Assembly: GCF_022829295.1 (NCBI RefSeq)
Contig: NZ_JAKSYH010000279.1
Location: 1 to 64,000 of the forward strand
From: Methylobacterium sp. J-088
Lineage (GTDB): Bacteria; Pseudomonadota; Alphaproteobacteria; Rhizobiales; Beijerinckiaceae
Direction: 5' to 3'
DNA: 64,000 nt
Part shown: in pieces, positions 16,401 to 21,749 of the stretch
Position numbering within the stretch: the first letter of the stretch is position 1
How the letters are laid out: each line of letters opens with the position of its first letter
Position numbers and translations under genes: made by a program
The notes under the pieces: model-generated
Databases searched by the model: none
What the model was told of the DNA's origin: nothing
Seen by the model: only the letters and a program-made list of their open reading frames with translations

Positions 16401-17067
16401 CGGCGATCAGAGGCTTGTTGTCGGCGGCGGTCTCGACCAGCACCTTCTTGGCCACGGTCTCGGAAACGCCGGGCTTCCCGTCGTGATCGTTGCGCAGGTA
16501 CTGGTAGAGCGGCGAGTTCTTCTGGAGGTAGTCGTCCTTGGCGTCGAGGATCGAGTTCTCGATGTCGTCGTAGACCTGACCACCCATCATGGTCGCGTTG
16601 ACGGTGCCGCCCGCAGCCGTGCCGGCGAGCCCCGCAGCACCGGCCGCCAGCCCGGCGCCCTGTGCGACCTTGGCGACGATGCCGCCGGGGATGATGCTGG
16701 CCACCAGGGACGGCGAAGCGTTGGCGAGCTTCAAGCCGATGGACTGGCTGATCGAGACGCCGGGGGACCAAATCGACTTGTCGCCGCCCGGTAGGAACCC
16801 GGCGTTGAGCGCGTCACGCGCCTCGGGCGACATCGAGGAGATCGTGTCCTTAGCGCCCTGCTCGGCCCAATGCCGGACGCCCTTGATGTCGCTGCCATCG
16901 TCCGTGTCGGCGAGGTAATCCACACCGGACGCCACCCCGCCGGCCACACCATACGCGCCGGCAAGGGCAGACTTTCCGTAGTCTTTGAGGCCGATCCCCT
17001 CTTCCGGTTCAATCGGCTTGGAGTAATCCTTGCTGACCGGAAGAGAGCTGAGATCGATCTCGGGCAT
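10471..17067 (-). CDS. Giant phage polyvalent / internal virion protein (2198 residues)
   Basis: One uninterrupted frame with an ATG at 17067. N-terminal Gly/Ala-rich hydrophobic segments (about 110-165 and 310-325) resemble membrane-inserting parts of ejected virion proteins. Domains in order: a Pro/Ala linker (about 400-500); a GNAT-like segment (about 505-620, GTIVMKVDGDTAEIRDMY); an inorganic-pyrophosphatase-like segment with DYGYLRGTKGVDGDHVD (about 669-810); a winged-helix-like domain (827-912, ending AAFSPAGEPFHIL); a zincin metallopeptidase with LLVHEGLHAAF (HExxH near 1066); then a long C-terminal half of the PLxRFG/LPD38 type (about 1180-2198). Polyvalent proteins are packaged in virions and injected to counter host functions. 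No capsid, tail or integrase genes accompany it, so it is cargo or a prophage remnant. Its winged-helix domain recurs in the gene at 21750. Confidence 0.75.
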   Translation of the reverse strand: MPEIDLSSLPVSKDYSKPIEPEEGIGLKDYGKSALAGAYGVAGGVASGVDYLADTDDGSDIKGVRHWAEQGAKDTISSMSPEARDALNAGFLPGGDKSIWSPGVSISQSIGLKLANASPSLVASIIPGGIVAKVAQGAGLAAGAAGLAGTAAGGTVNATMMGGQVYDDIENSILDAKDDYLQKNSPLYQYLRNDHDGKPGVSETVAKKVLVETAADNKPLIAAAVGFATDQFGATAMAAKHAVGEAGEGVFKGLRKGAAEEAGNEAIQNASQEGLTQEGQIEAGTQIGFDWKKFAEQVVQGGTIGGLMGGAVGGVTHIGGRQGQSAAGSDRVPEDVVGPAVPTIDPVVSEAAGVSSTPRDRVGPGLDRTDDDALGRVERAIDPAIAAAAKAPDEVIPRNQSGPVFTPQDEFEADPNHELAAPAAQAMPETGGLAPQEPAQPSPQVANGQELPVQALEPPAAVARPEAAQAPTEAPSPQTGGQTIDLSTLATTDEAETQPAPPPPARGQYTLTRQGDAAPKPPGALDRRAYDIVRDGKAIGTIVMKVDGDTAEIRDMYAARPGSNDARGMLGSAGVASILRQFLTDNPQIKTLTGERVSGARRGGRHGFLGTGERVSVPVGRRGAGTSESGSRPAGQTIDLTTFQDLQTDVPRAEDRFRNRPAKPSPAQAEAGNYRMGHTRAHGFDVSVETAKGATRSGISPDGREWSVKMPADYGYLRGTKGVDGDHVDVYLGPNVAKEGPVYVVNQNNLDGSFDEHKAMLGFRSRQEAERTYKAGFSDGKGKQRIGSIVEMSPEAFRQWAEDTPKGPAVAPRADKPAVPSKRPISRSPHQRVEDAYTKLAGGQNAKPIRLSKLREELSDLDRRTVDAELSRIAAGDDRFRLSQYSDPRSLDAAERAAAFSPAGEPFHILWRNASSVRPMALRAKGRETTTPADEVRHRELAALVSDEPETSAANVVSSSRTGATTPILSRSTLGQALDRIDHTARGGLAAQINPFIAKKVAQLASDVPVHIVSDEGMVALTRDLIGRGGFPDEVSGYYDPASHSIVLRLSDANKGTSQAELSHLLVHEGLHAAFMQTIERNPAAKQLIRHLMDEVRENLGSEANDFYGMLNPHEFVSEAFSNRRFQDLLSTIPVSDSYKQLPAKDAWGLFVAAVRKFLGLLPVQTSALDAALRIGAVLTDLRTAQGQPSTPRAPYAAPAPISSEALRSGLGDAWETGTNVAGSFLSRNAARFKTLDQLRQGSVLRRLFPNGSGGDHFDDAVRAIEARHTFARQKERTGQGHAQAFVELQRRSPDVAREFAVLGQDARMADVTLLPGKPTQAEMQAVNAHLYGPDSDKAGAWQSKAKHAELQRRFSKLPDDVQRQFLDAVAYFRDTQVEQVTDFARNMIEQLAPAMPETQRDTLVRRTLAGTLRETDRQAIANDALFKALSDAREFKLQSGTYVPLSRFGDWTVRVRDKVRDTVGGREVSPGVIAFTGTEKEARKAAKTFAEKTDLTVTRVAKRYFDGDEPIKAADANSSSRVEYHVSVQTEGLYNFDSEVEAAAAERRMRETKAHSEVKGYERIKDFETRGDLSHSQLTALLRAVDARDDLLPGQKDMLRTMMGQAAIRLMSGNRILQHSLPTKMWQGASTDFARTMLSYSRAQSSALAKGKYMPAVRDSMAAMEQQVQEFDGDKSQIRHILMQELQARVDGNDTTTKGPPPALRYLLSATMLGKLASPAYSVINATDPLLKTLPVLAARHGAARAAMEMTSAYRDMGFHRSFGEGALNTFHAARRFMETSIDTSDPVASIKRRLAQAKGGHELNRMIDEMAARHALGDDVSFELAGPVMQGDGLVGQSLAKADRVFRQMPTAIEAVNRIGTAVAAYRLARAKGADVQTATDYANDTVKATQFDYSSHNTPPIFNNAYLKPLTQFKKYAQGINHLYMSAMYRAFKSDTKAERQVAMREFGNLAATHALFAGVFGIPGFEFIKAGAMLSAAFGLGGGANDLERKVKRALEASVGKTWADVVTDGAVGTAIGVDLKGRLGAGETLLFGEPQKYKKTEMLAYSMQMLAGAPGGTLTDLGVGINAVYDGDYLHAAAKMVPVKVLADTAKGIRDYSKEKMGPGEAGVKAFGFTPKRIADQGEARADRAADTAKSFERRDELRRKFLDAGTASGRARIKVQILEYNRSTEKNRRLSIPGLEKRWQEDRAAGLR
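15871..15882. repeat. Palindrome core ATTCCGCGGAAT inside the polyvalent gene
   Basis: A 12-bp perfect palindrome identical to the core of the 16-bp sites at 3296 and 17200; TA follows on the right as in those copies. It is in a linker-coding part of the gene, so coding constraint alone is a weak explanation. Confidence 0.5.
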
Positions 17068-17199
17068 GACGACCTACGAAATATTCTGACCGCACACATC
17101 TTCTGCGATCGCTTCATGCTCGTATTATGCCACAAAAATACTAATCCTACCAACTAATAAACACGTGATCTCCCGATGCCTGGTCGGTAAGGCAAATTG

Positions 17200-17215
17200 T
17201 AATTCCGCGGAATTA
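17200..17215. repeat. Palindrome TAATTCCGCGGAATTA, copy 2
   Basis: Identical to 3296-3311, including the following ATA. It lies in the divergent gap between the polyvalent gene (start at 17067) and the small rightward genes at 17304, where an operator would control both. The same sequence 13.9 kb away could instead mark a recombination or module boundary. Confidence 0.6.
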
Positions 17216-17303
17216 ATATCTACGATGAGGGTCGGTATATTTGCTATCATTACCTACCAGCGATACTGACCGCTAATAGACCTTCACTCCAAACGGATAA
17301 CCG

Positions 17304-17528
17304 ATGGCAGCACCGCCCGCCGTTGCACGACAAGCAGACATCCGCCGCGCCGTGCGGGCGTTGCAGGAGTGCGGATATGAGCACGTTCGGGTCGTAGTTG
17401 GGCGGGACGGAGTGTTGGTCGAGCCAATGCGAGAAGCGGCGGTGCCGTCGAACCCACCGCCGGACTTCCCGCCAGATCTCGACAATCGGCCCAAGCCGGG
17501 TAAGCGCGAACGCGTGCTTATCTACTGA
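17304..17528 (+). CDS. Small hypothetical protein, first of a tandem pair
   Basis: A 74-residue protein: MAAPPAVARQADIRRAVRAL, then CGYEHVRVVVGRDGVLVEP. The first part looks like a helix pair, the second like a beta hairpin with a D-G turn. Short proteins of this pattern (xADI-RA-RA, then DGxxxxE) often sit just upstream of tyrosine recombinase genes in alphaproteobacterial prophages. Here a homologous gene follows with the stop and start overlapping (TGATG), and no integrase is found. I do not know the function; it might be a recombination directionality or regulatory factor. Confidence 0.5.
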   Translation: MAAPPAVARQADIRRAVRALQECGYEHVRVVVGRDGVLVEPMREAAVPSNPPPDFPPDLDNRPKPGKRERVLIY

Positions 17529-17842
17529 TGGCGGCGCCTCCCGCACTGGCACGGCAGGCAGACATCGAGCGCGCGGTGCGTGCCCCAAAGGCGTGCGGGT
17601 GCGAGCATGTACGGATTATCATCACGACCGAAAGCGTAGTGGTGGAACCAGCCTTAAAACCGACGCCGCTGGACAACCAGCCCAAGCCCCCGCAAGACGA
17701 AGCCAAGCTTCGTCTTCTAGTTGCCCCATGCCGCGCCGCAATCCGCGGCATGCCGTCAGTGAGTGATCGTCATGGACAGCCTCAGGCTGATCCGCCAAGC
17801 TCGCCTGCAACTGAATTCGCTAAAAGTAGTGGCTTGAACTAG
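17528..17842 (+). CDS. Small hypothetical protein, second of a tandem pair
   Basis: The ATG shares its A with the stop codon of the preceding gene, so the two are translationally coupled. The first 40 residues (MAAPPALARQADIERAVRA, CGCEHVRIII, VVVEP) are clearly homologous to the first gene, and LDNQPKP corresponds to LDNRPKP there. The last 45 residues diverge and look unstructured, possibly after a frameshift. The pair arose by tandem duplication. Transposase remnant sequence begins 18 bp downstream. Confidence 0.45.
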   Translation: MAAPPALARQADIERAVRAPKACGCEHVRIIITTESVVVEPALKPTPLDNQPKPPQDEAKLRLLVAPCRAAIRGMPSVSDRHGQPQADPPSSPATEFAKSSGLN

Positions 17843-17859
17843 CCGCCCACGTCCGTGAG

Positions 17860-18060
17860 ATGGCTTGGCGCGAGAATCACCGGCAGGTGTCCAATGGCGG
17901 CCAGTACGCGATGATCGCGGGCGCGCCCCTCACTCATGCGCTGTCGCAAGTCTGGCACGGCTACTCGCAGCGCCATAAGCTCGCGAAGGGAGCCGCCCAA
18001 TGGCCCTCTCTCGGATCGGCCCACACGCTCACGACGAAGAGCGCCGCGATGCAAGAGAGA
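17860..18060 (+). pseudogene. Transposase C-terminal remnant (GYWQRH-type), second copy
   Basis: In the frame of 17860 the sequence encodes MAWRENHRQVSNGGQY, then ALSQVWHGYSQRHK, and runs on into unrelated sequence that overlaps the 3' end of the cyclase gene. The MAWREN-SNG-Q-W-GY-QRH layout is the same as in the remnant at 823-945, so both are ends of the same transposase family (tentatively IS1595/ISXO2-like). No catalytic part remains. Confidence 0.4.
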
Positions 18061-18117
18061 ATCGGAGACGCGGGGAAGCGAGGCGGGGTTGGAATTTCAA
18101 ACTGCCTTGATCTTGGG

Positions 18118-19284
18118 TCACCATTTCCCACTCGACCAATATTCATCAATCATTCTATCAATTGTCAGGTTTATTTCTCCAATATTGCTAGGTTCGGCTG
18201 AAGCAGGAGTAGGGGCAGGGTCAAGGGCGGGGGCAGGCGTTCCAGGCGTTTCAGGCGTGGATAGTTCCCGCGCAACGTCGTCGTCGTAATCATTGGCCTC
18301 TTGTTTTGCCTTCTCTCGCTCAGCATCCTCTCTTTCACCTAGGCCCCATGCGGCCTTCAAAGCGTCGTAGCATTTCGGAAGTTTGGCTTCATCAATCTTG
18401 TCATGATGCAAAACCACGATTGGAATTTCAACCTTATTCTGCACCATAAAACTATGCAAATAGTTGCGCAGGCTGATGGGCTCGGCAAAGGAAACCCCTG
18501 CTACCGTTCTCTCTAGTGAGTCCAGCTCGCGTTTATCCGTAGATCTCTCGGTTTGCACAGTAATGATTGGGTACGGCGCCCCACCGATAACACCTTTTAA
18601 GGCTTCTTTTCCCCTGTAAGTGAATTGACAATCAACCAAATCGCGCTGTCGAAGAAGCGTCAGCAACCATGCAAGGTCGATCGATAGAGCCAATTCATGA
18701 GCTTGAGCAAATTTCGATATTCGGAACCCTGTATCGATCTGCTTGCCTAAAAAATCGTATTCACCCGGGTTTATATCCGCCTCTTGCTCATCTTTTTCTT
18801 CGAGCTGATCGCCTACTTGGCTTTCGGTTTGCTGGATGGAGAACCGACTTGCCGATGTTACGGTGGCGTTAGGGGCCGGGAAAGACGCAACCCAAGCACA
18901 ACCTTTCACATCCAATTCCGGCTCTTGGCTATTGATAAGGTCGCCATAAGCCGATAGCGCTTTGACAAACGATCTTATGCAGCACGCAAGATGTTCGAGG
19001 CAAACGATTCGAATACAAAAAATGATCTCGTCGCCAACAGTTTTCCAAACCTTCGGCGATCGATGTTTAAATGCTTCTCTTCCGTCTAAAATACCCGAAT
19101 ATTCTGCGAATAAATTGTCGATAATCTGCGGAAACTGCCTATAGAAACTCCTTGTGCGGTTCAGCCACACCGGATAGGGCTCATCTCCATCCCGTCTATC
19201 GCTGTGCTTCGCTTTAAATGCCGTTGACCCAACAAGATCAACCGACATGAATAGGCGCACGCGATATTCCGGACACTCGCCCAT
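18118..19284 (-). CDS. Class III nucleotide cyclase, PycC-like (candidate Pycsar-type signalling enzyme)
   Basis: The 388-residue protein has the class III cyclase core. LFMSVDLVGSTAFKAKH holds the first metal Asp (D16). VWKTVGDEIIFC holds the second (D85). DFLGKQIDTGFRISKFA supplies the D184/R188 pair at the transition-state position. These segments resemble Pycsar pyrimidine cyclases (PycC), which make cCMP or cUMP on phage infection, more than housekeeping adenylate cyclases; nucleotide choice cannot be read by eye. Residues 210-310 are an extra C-terminal region, followed by a charged and Pro/Ala-rich linker (316-365) and a final helix. No membrane segment or sensor domain is seen. The ATG lies 2 bp after the stop of the ImmA/IrrE peptidase gene, so the two are co-translated. 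No usual Pycsar effector (TIR or membrane protein with a cyclic-nucleotide-binding domain) adjoins it. Confidence 0.75.
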   Translation of the reverse strand: MGECPEYRVRLFMSVDLVGSTAFKAKHSDRRDGDEPYPVWLNRTRSFYRQFPQIIDNLFAEYSGILDGREAFKHRSPKVWKTVGDEIIFCIRIVCLEHLACCIRSFVKALSAYGDLINSQEPELDVKGCAWVASFPAPNATVTSASRFSIQQTESQVGDQLEEKDEQEADINPGEYDFLGKQIDTGFRISKFAQAHELALSIDLAWLLTLLRQRDLVDCQFTYRGKEALKGVIGGAPYPIITVQTERSTDKRELDSLERTVAGVSFAEPISLRNYLHSFMVQNKVEIPIVVLHHDKIDEAKLPKCYDALKAAWGLGEREDAEREKAKQEANDYDDDVARELSTPETPGTPAPALDPAPTPASAEPSNIGEINLTIDRMIDEYWSSGKW

Positions 19285-19286
19285 AG

Positions 19287-19823
19287 CTAAATCCGCAAAG
19301 ATTGCGCGCGTATCTCTGCTGCCTTAGGGCTTACCCCAAACTGCATAGCCGTAAACTCAGTTGATCGGCCCATTGATTCGTAAACTTGTTTAAATTCCGC
19401 AGATGGCATCAGAAAAGCTGCGGCAAACCAGTTGGCCTCCCATTCCGCGCGTTTCAACGCCTCGTTGTTTTCATTCACCCATCGGGTCGCGATCATCACC
19501 GCACCAGGATTGGAAGCCGCAACCAACGGATAATGTAAAAATAAATGCCCAAGTTCGTGGGCTATCGTAAACCTGTCACGCACAACTGATGTAACGCTCG
19601 GGAGAAATATTGTAAAATCGTTGCGTGATCTTACAATGATTGATTCCGGCAATTTATCGGCAGTGACCTCCGCGGTCTTGTATTCGATGCGCCCGCCCAA
19701 CCGGACAACCACCGGCTCAAGCGGATCGCCGGCCTTAAATTTTAGGCGCGCGGCAGCATCCTCCGCGAGGGAGTGAACCTTTGCTTTAAGCAGGTGAGTT
19801 GGGATCGGGTCCGCGATCTTCAC
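19287..19823 (-). CDS. ImmA/IrrE-family zinc metallopeptidase
   Basis: A 178-residue protein starting at GTG 19823. RFTIAHELGHLFLH contains the HExxH zinc motif (H89, E90, H93). AEWEANWFAAAFLMP provides the third ligand (E127 in ExxAN), as in ImmA of ICEBs1 and IrrE/PprI of Deinococcus. Those enzymes cleave a repressor after DNA damage. This protein lacks the N-terminal HTH and the C-terminal GAF-like part found in some relatives, and no XRE repressor gene is adjacent. Instead it is first in an operon with the nucleotide cyclase. A LexA-type box lies 46-60 bp upstream of its start. It may act as effector, as activator of the cyclase by cleavage, or as an anti-repressor; these are inferences. 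Confidence 0.85.
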   Translation of the reverse strand: MKIADPIPTHLLKAKVHSLAEDAAARLKFKAGDPLEPVVVRLGGRIEYKTAEVTADKLPESIIVRSRNDFTIFLPSVTSVVRDRFTIAHELGHLFLHYPLVAASNPGAVMIATRWVNENNEALKRAEWEANWFAAAFLMPSAEFKQVYESMGRSTEFTAMQFGVSPKAAEIRAQSLRI

Positions 19824-19868
19824 CGGTCTGCCCTATGCACGAAACTCGACGCCAAATTAGCCATCGTA

Positions 19869-19883
19869 GAACAAATGTGGAAC
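19869..19883 (-). promoter_or_regulatory. LexA (SOS) box candidate upstream of the peptidase-cyclase operon
   Basis: On the minus strand the sequence is GTTCCACATTTGTTC, an exact match to the alphaproteobacterial LexA consensus GTTC-N7-GTTC. It ends 46 bp before the GTG start, where it would overlap a promoter; TACGAT just downstream is a possible -10. With eight fixed bases, about two chance matches are expected on both strands of a 64-kb window, so position is what makes this one notable. Confidence 0.55.
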
Positions 19884-20459
19884 ACAAATCATATTCGCAA
19901 CAGGCCACAGAGGGCAACCCTCACCTGCGGCAAGGTGTCATCATGTGCGATGCGGCACTTGTCCACAGCCGTGGGCCCAAGCCGTGTCCGACCCGTCCAC
20001 CTGACCTCGACGCTTTCGGGTGAGGTTGCGGCATGACACTAGCTACGAGAGACCGAAGTGAGCCGCGATGTTGGACTGACAGAAACGCGTCGGATATTCG
20101 GCAGGGCCGTGCCGATGCTCCAGGCATGGGGCATTGGCGAGCACTCAGTTCGAACGTTTACGGCCAAGCTTGGTTTTTGGTCATCCATATTTTTTGGGGC
20201 CCCATAAGATGATCCCCCCACCCCCTACCCCCGCTGGTCCCTTATGCCGGGGCCCCCAGGGGGGTAGGGGACGATCGTTCAGGGGAGGGACGCCGCGGGT
20301 CTCGCTGCCACGGGGACCACCCGCCCTCAGTCCGATGCATGCCATGATCCCACCCGATTCAAACGGGTCGGCGGCGCTGAGTTGTACCCGGAAAGTCCCC
20401 CAGAAGTCCCCCAGCCTCTTAGGCAGGGACGACTGGTGGGGCTAAGTCATTGAGAAGAT
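19884..20459. other. Non-coding junction between the island operon and tRNA-Arg
   Basis: No gene is convincing here. The stretch holds a GC-rich inverted repeat (20222-20232 CCCCTACCCCC with 20259-20270), a duplicated AGTCCCCCAG near 20395-20415, and a T-arm-like CCCGATTCAAACGGG near 20351-20366. A 49-codon GTG frame at 20058-20207 is too weak to call. This is the place where an attachment site next to the tRNA would be expected, but I found no second copy of the tRNA 3' end in the window. Confidence 0.4.
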
Positions 20460-20536
20460 TGGCGCACCCGACACGATTCGAACGTGTGACCTTTGCCTTC
20501 GGAGGGCAACGCTCTATCCAGCTGAGCTACGGGTGC
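20460..20536 (-). tRNA. tRNA-Arg (anticodon CCG)
   Basis: Read on the minus strand: acceptor GCACCCG pairs with CGGGTGC, then discriminator G and an encoded CCA (TGG at 20460-20462 on the plus strand). The D-stem is GCTC/GAGC. The anticodon stem TTGCC/GGCAA encloses the loop CTCCGAA with anticodon CCG, which reads CGG codons. The T-arm is ACACG-TTCGAAT-CGTGT. All stems pair. The 3' end faces the accessory island, the usual geometry for integration into a tRNA gene; the gene is intact. Confidence 0.95.
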
Positions 20537-20699
20537 AAGCCGTAGCCACTCCCTAGCCCAACCCTGCCGCCAGCGCAACGGCGTCCGCGCCCACGCCGGC
20601 CCACGACTGGGCACCCGACGGCTCAGAGCAGGCGGGTGGCAACCCCGCGAAGCTGCGACAACCTGAAGATGTCGATGGCGTAGCCAGACGCGCGACGCT

Positions 20700-21746
20700 G
20701 TGCTGTATGGGTCCGACGCAGGGCCGCAGGGCGCAAGGCGTCGTCGGCAGCGCAGTCTCGGTTTGCTTGTGTTCTCCCAACTCGGCAGCGCGGTGCGGCC
20801 GCGGATCACGGCAGACGATCTGGCCCGGCGCATCGCCGGTCTGGGGCCAGGCCAGCGCCTCGCCGTCCTGGGGATCGGCCGCGCGACCATCGGCACCCTC
20901 GTGTCGGAGAGCACCGACCGCGGCGCCCTGCTGGTCGCGGACGCGGATCGGTCCGGCGCCGCGGCGCTGATCGACCGGCTCCTCGACGATCTGGCGGCCC
21001 TCGCCCTCACGCGCTGGCCCTATTGGCACGGCCGCGACGCCACCCGCACTCCGGTGAACGCCGATCCCTGGTTGAAGGCGGCCTCGAAGCGCGCGCGGCT
21101 CGGCCTGACGCCGCGCTTCCGCCGGATGACGCGCGAGCTTGAGCTCCTGCGCCTTGCGGGGGCGATCGATCCCGGCGGACTCCTCCTGATCTGGGAGATC
21201 GATCCGGCCTCGCCCGCCCGCGCAGGCCCGGCGATCGAGGCGCTGGAATGGTGCGCCCGGCACGGGACCGCTTCGGTGGTGGCGCTCGCCGCCGAACCGC
21301 CCGAGACGCCCCCCTACGACCGGATCCTCTACGGCGCCCACGCCTTCGCGGAGGCGGACCGGCCGGTCGCGGAGCGCTTCATCCCACCCCCCGGCGGGCT
21401 GCCGGCGAGCGACATCGAGCGGCGCGTGGCAGCGGCGTTGGGGCAGGATCCGGACCTCGCGGGCCTGTTCACCTGCAACGCTTCGGTCCCGGTCGGCGCC
21501 TGGGGGGCGCGGCCGCGGGTCGACCTGCTGTGCCGCGCGCACCGCATCGTCGTCGAACTCGATGGCCCCGAGCACCGGGCCGAGCCCAAATTCGGGGCCG
21601 ATCGCCACCGGGACTACGAGCTGCTGACCGCGGGCTATCTGGTTCTGCGCTTGACCAACGATCAGGTCGCGGCCGACCTTCCGCTCGCCATCGAGAAGAT
21701 CCGCGCCGTGGTCCGCCTCCGGCGCGGCGCACAGGAGGGGATTTAG
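20700..21746 (+). CDS. DUF559/VSR-like PD-(D/E)XK nuclease protein, first gene of a three-gene operon
   Basis: The last 85 residues (about 262-348) match DUF559-type endonucleases of the VSR/restriction fold: PRVDLLCRAHRIVVELDG gives the catalytic D and ExD, followed by EHR, RHRDYELLTAGYLVLRL and a final helix. The first 250 residues are not a domain I can name; they include GLGPGQRLAVLGIGRATIG and LLLIWEIDPAS, perhaps an alpha/beta nucleotide- or metabolite-binding fold. The GTG at 20700 is the longest start, but GTG 20769 (VFSQLGSAVRP) is equally possible; neither has a good ribosome site. The winged-helix gene starts 3 bp after the stop, so the gene is coupled to it and to the dual ATPase. 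Nuclease plus HerA-like ATPase is a common plan of DNA-processing defence systems. Confidence 0.65.
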   Translation: MLYGSDAGPQGARRRRQRSLGLLVFSQLGSAVRPRITADDLARRIAGLGPGQRLAVLGIGRATIGTLVSESTDRGALLVADADRSGAAALIDRLLDDLAALALTRWPYWHGRDATRTPVNADPWLKAASKRARLGLTPRFRRMTRELELLRLAGAIDPGGLLLIWEIDPASPARAGPAIEALEWCARHGTASVVALAAEPPETPPYDRILYGAHAFAEADRPVAERFIPPPGGLPASDIERRVAAALGQDPDLAGLFTCNASVPVGAWGARPRVDLLCRAHRIVVELDGPEHRAEPKFGADRHRDYELLTAGYLVLRLTNDQVAADLPLAIEKIRAVVRLRRGAQEGI

Positions 21747-21749
21747 CCG

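Noticed and set aside
3297..17214. Reading the shared palindrome as proven attachment sites
   Set aside because: A palindrome has no direction and no integrase is present, so an operator explanation is at least as good; kept only as a finding.
20058..20207. 49-codon GTG frame with TETRRIFGRAVPML
   Set aside because: No ribosome site, no family match, ends in unlikely hydrophobic sequence; too weak to call a gene.
20351..20366. T-arm-like CCCGATTCAAACGGG near the tRNA
   Set aside because: No acceptor, D or anticodon arm around it, so not a tRNA; it does not match the tRNA-Arg T-arm well enough to be an attachment copy.
1..20459. CRISPR array in the accessory island
   Set aside because: No series of equal-length direct repeats with regular unique spacers was seen; the repeats present are palindromes or isolated duplications.
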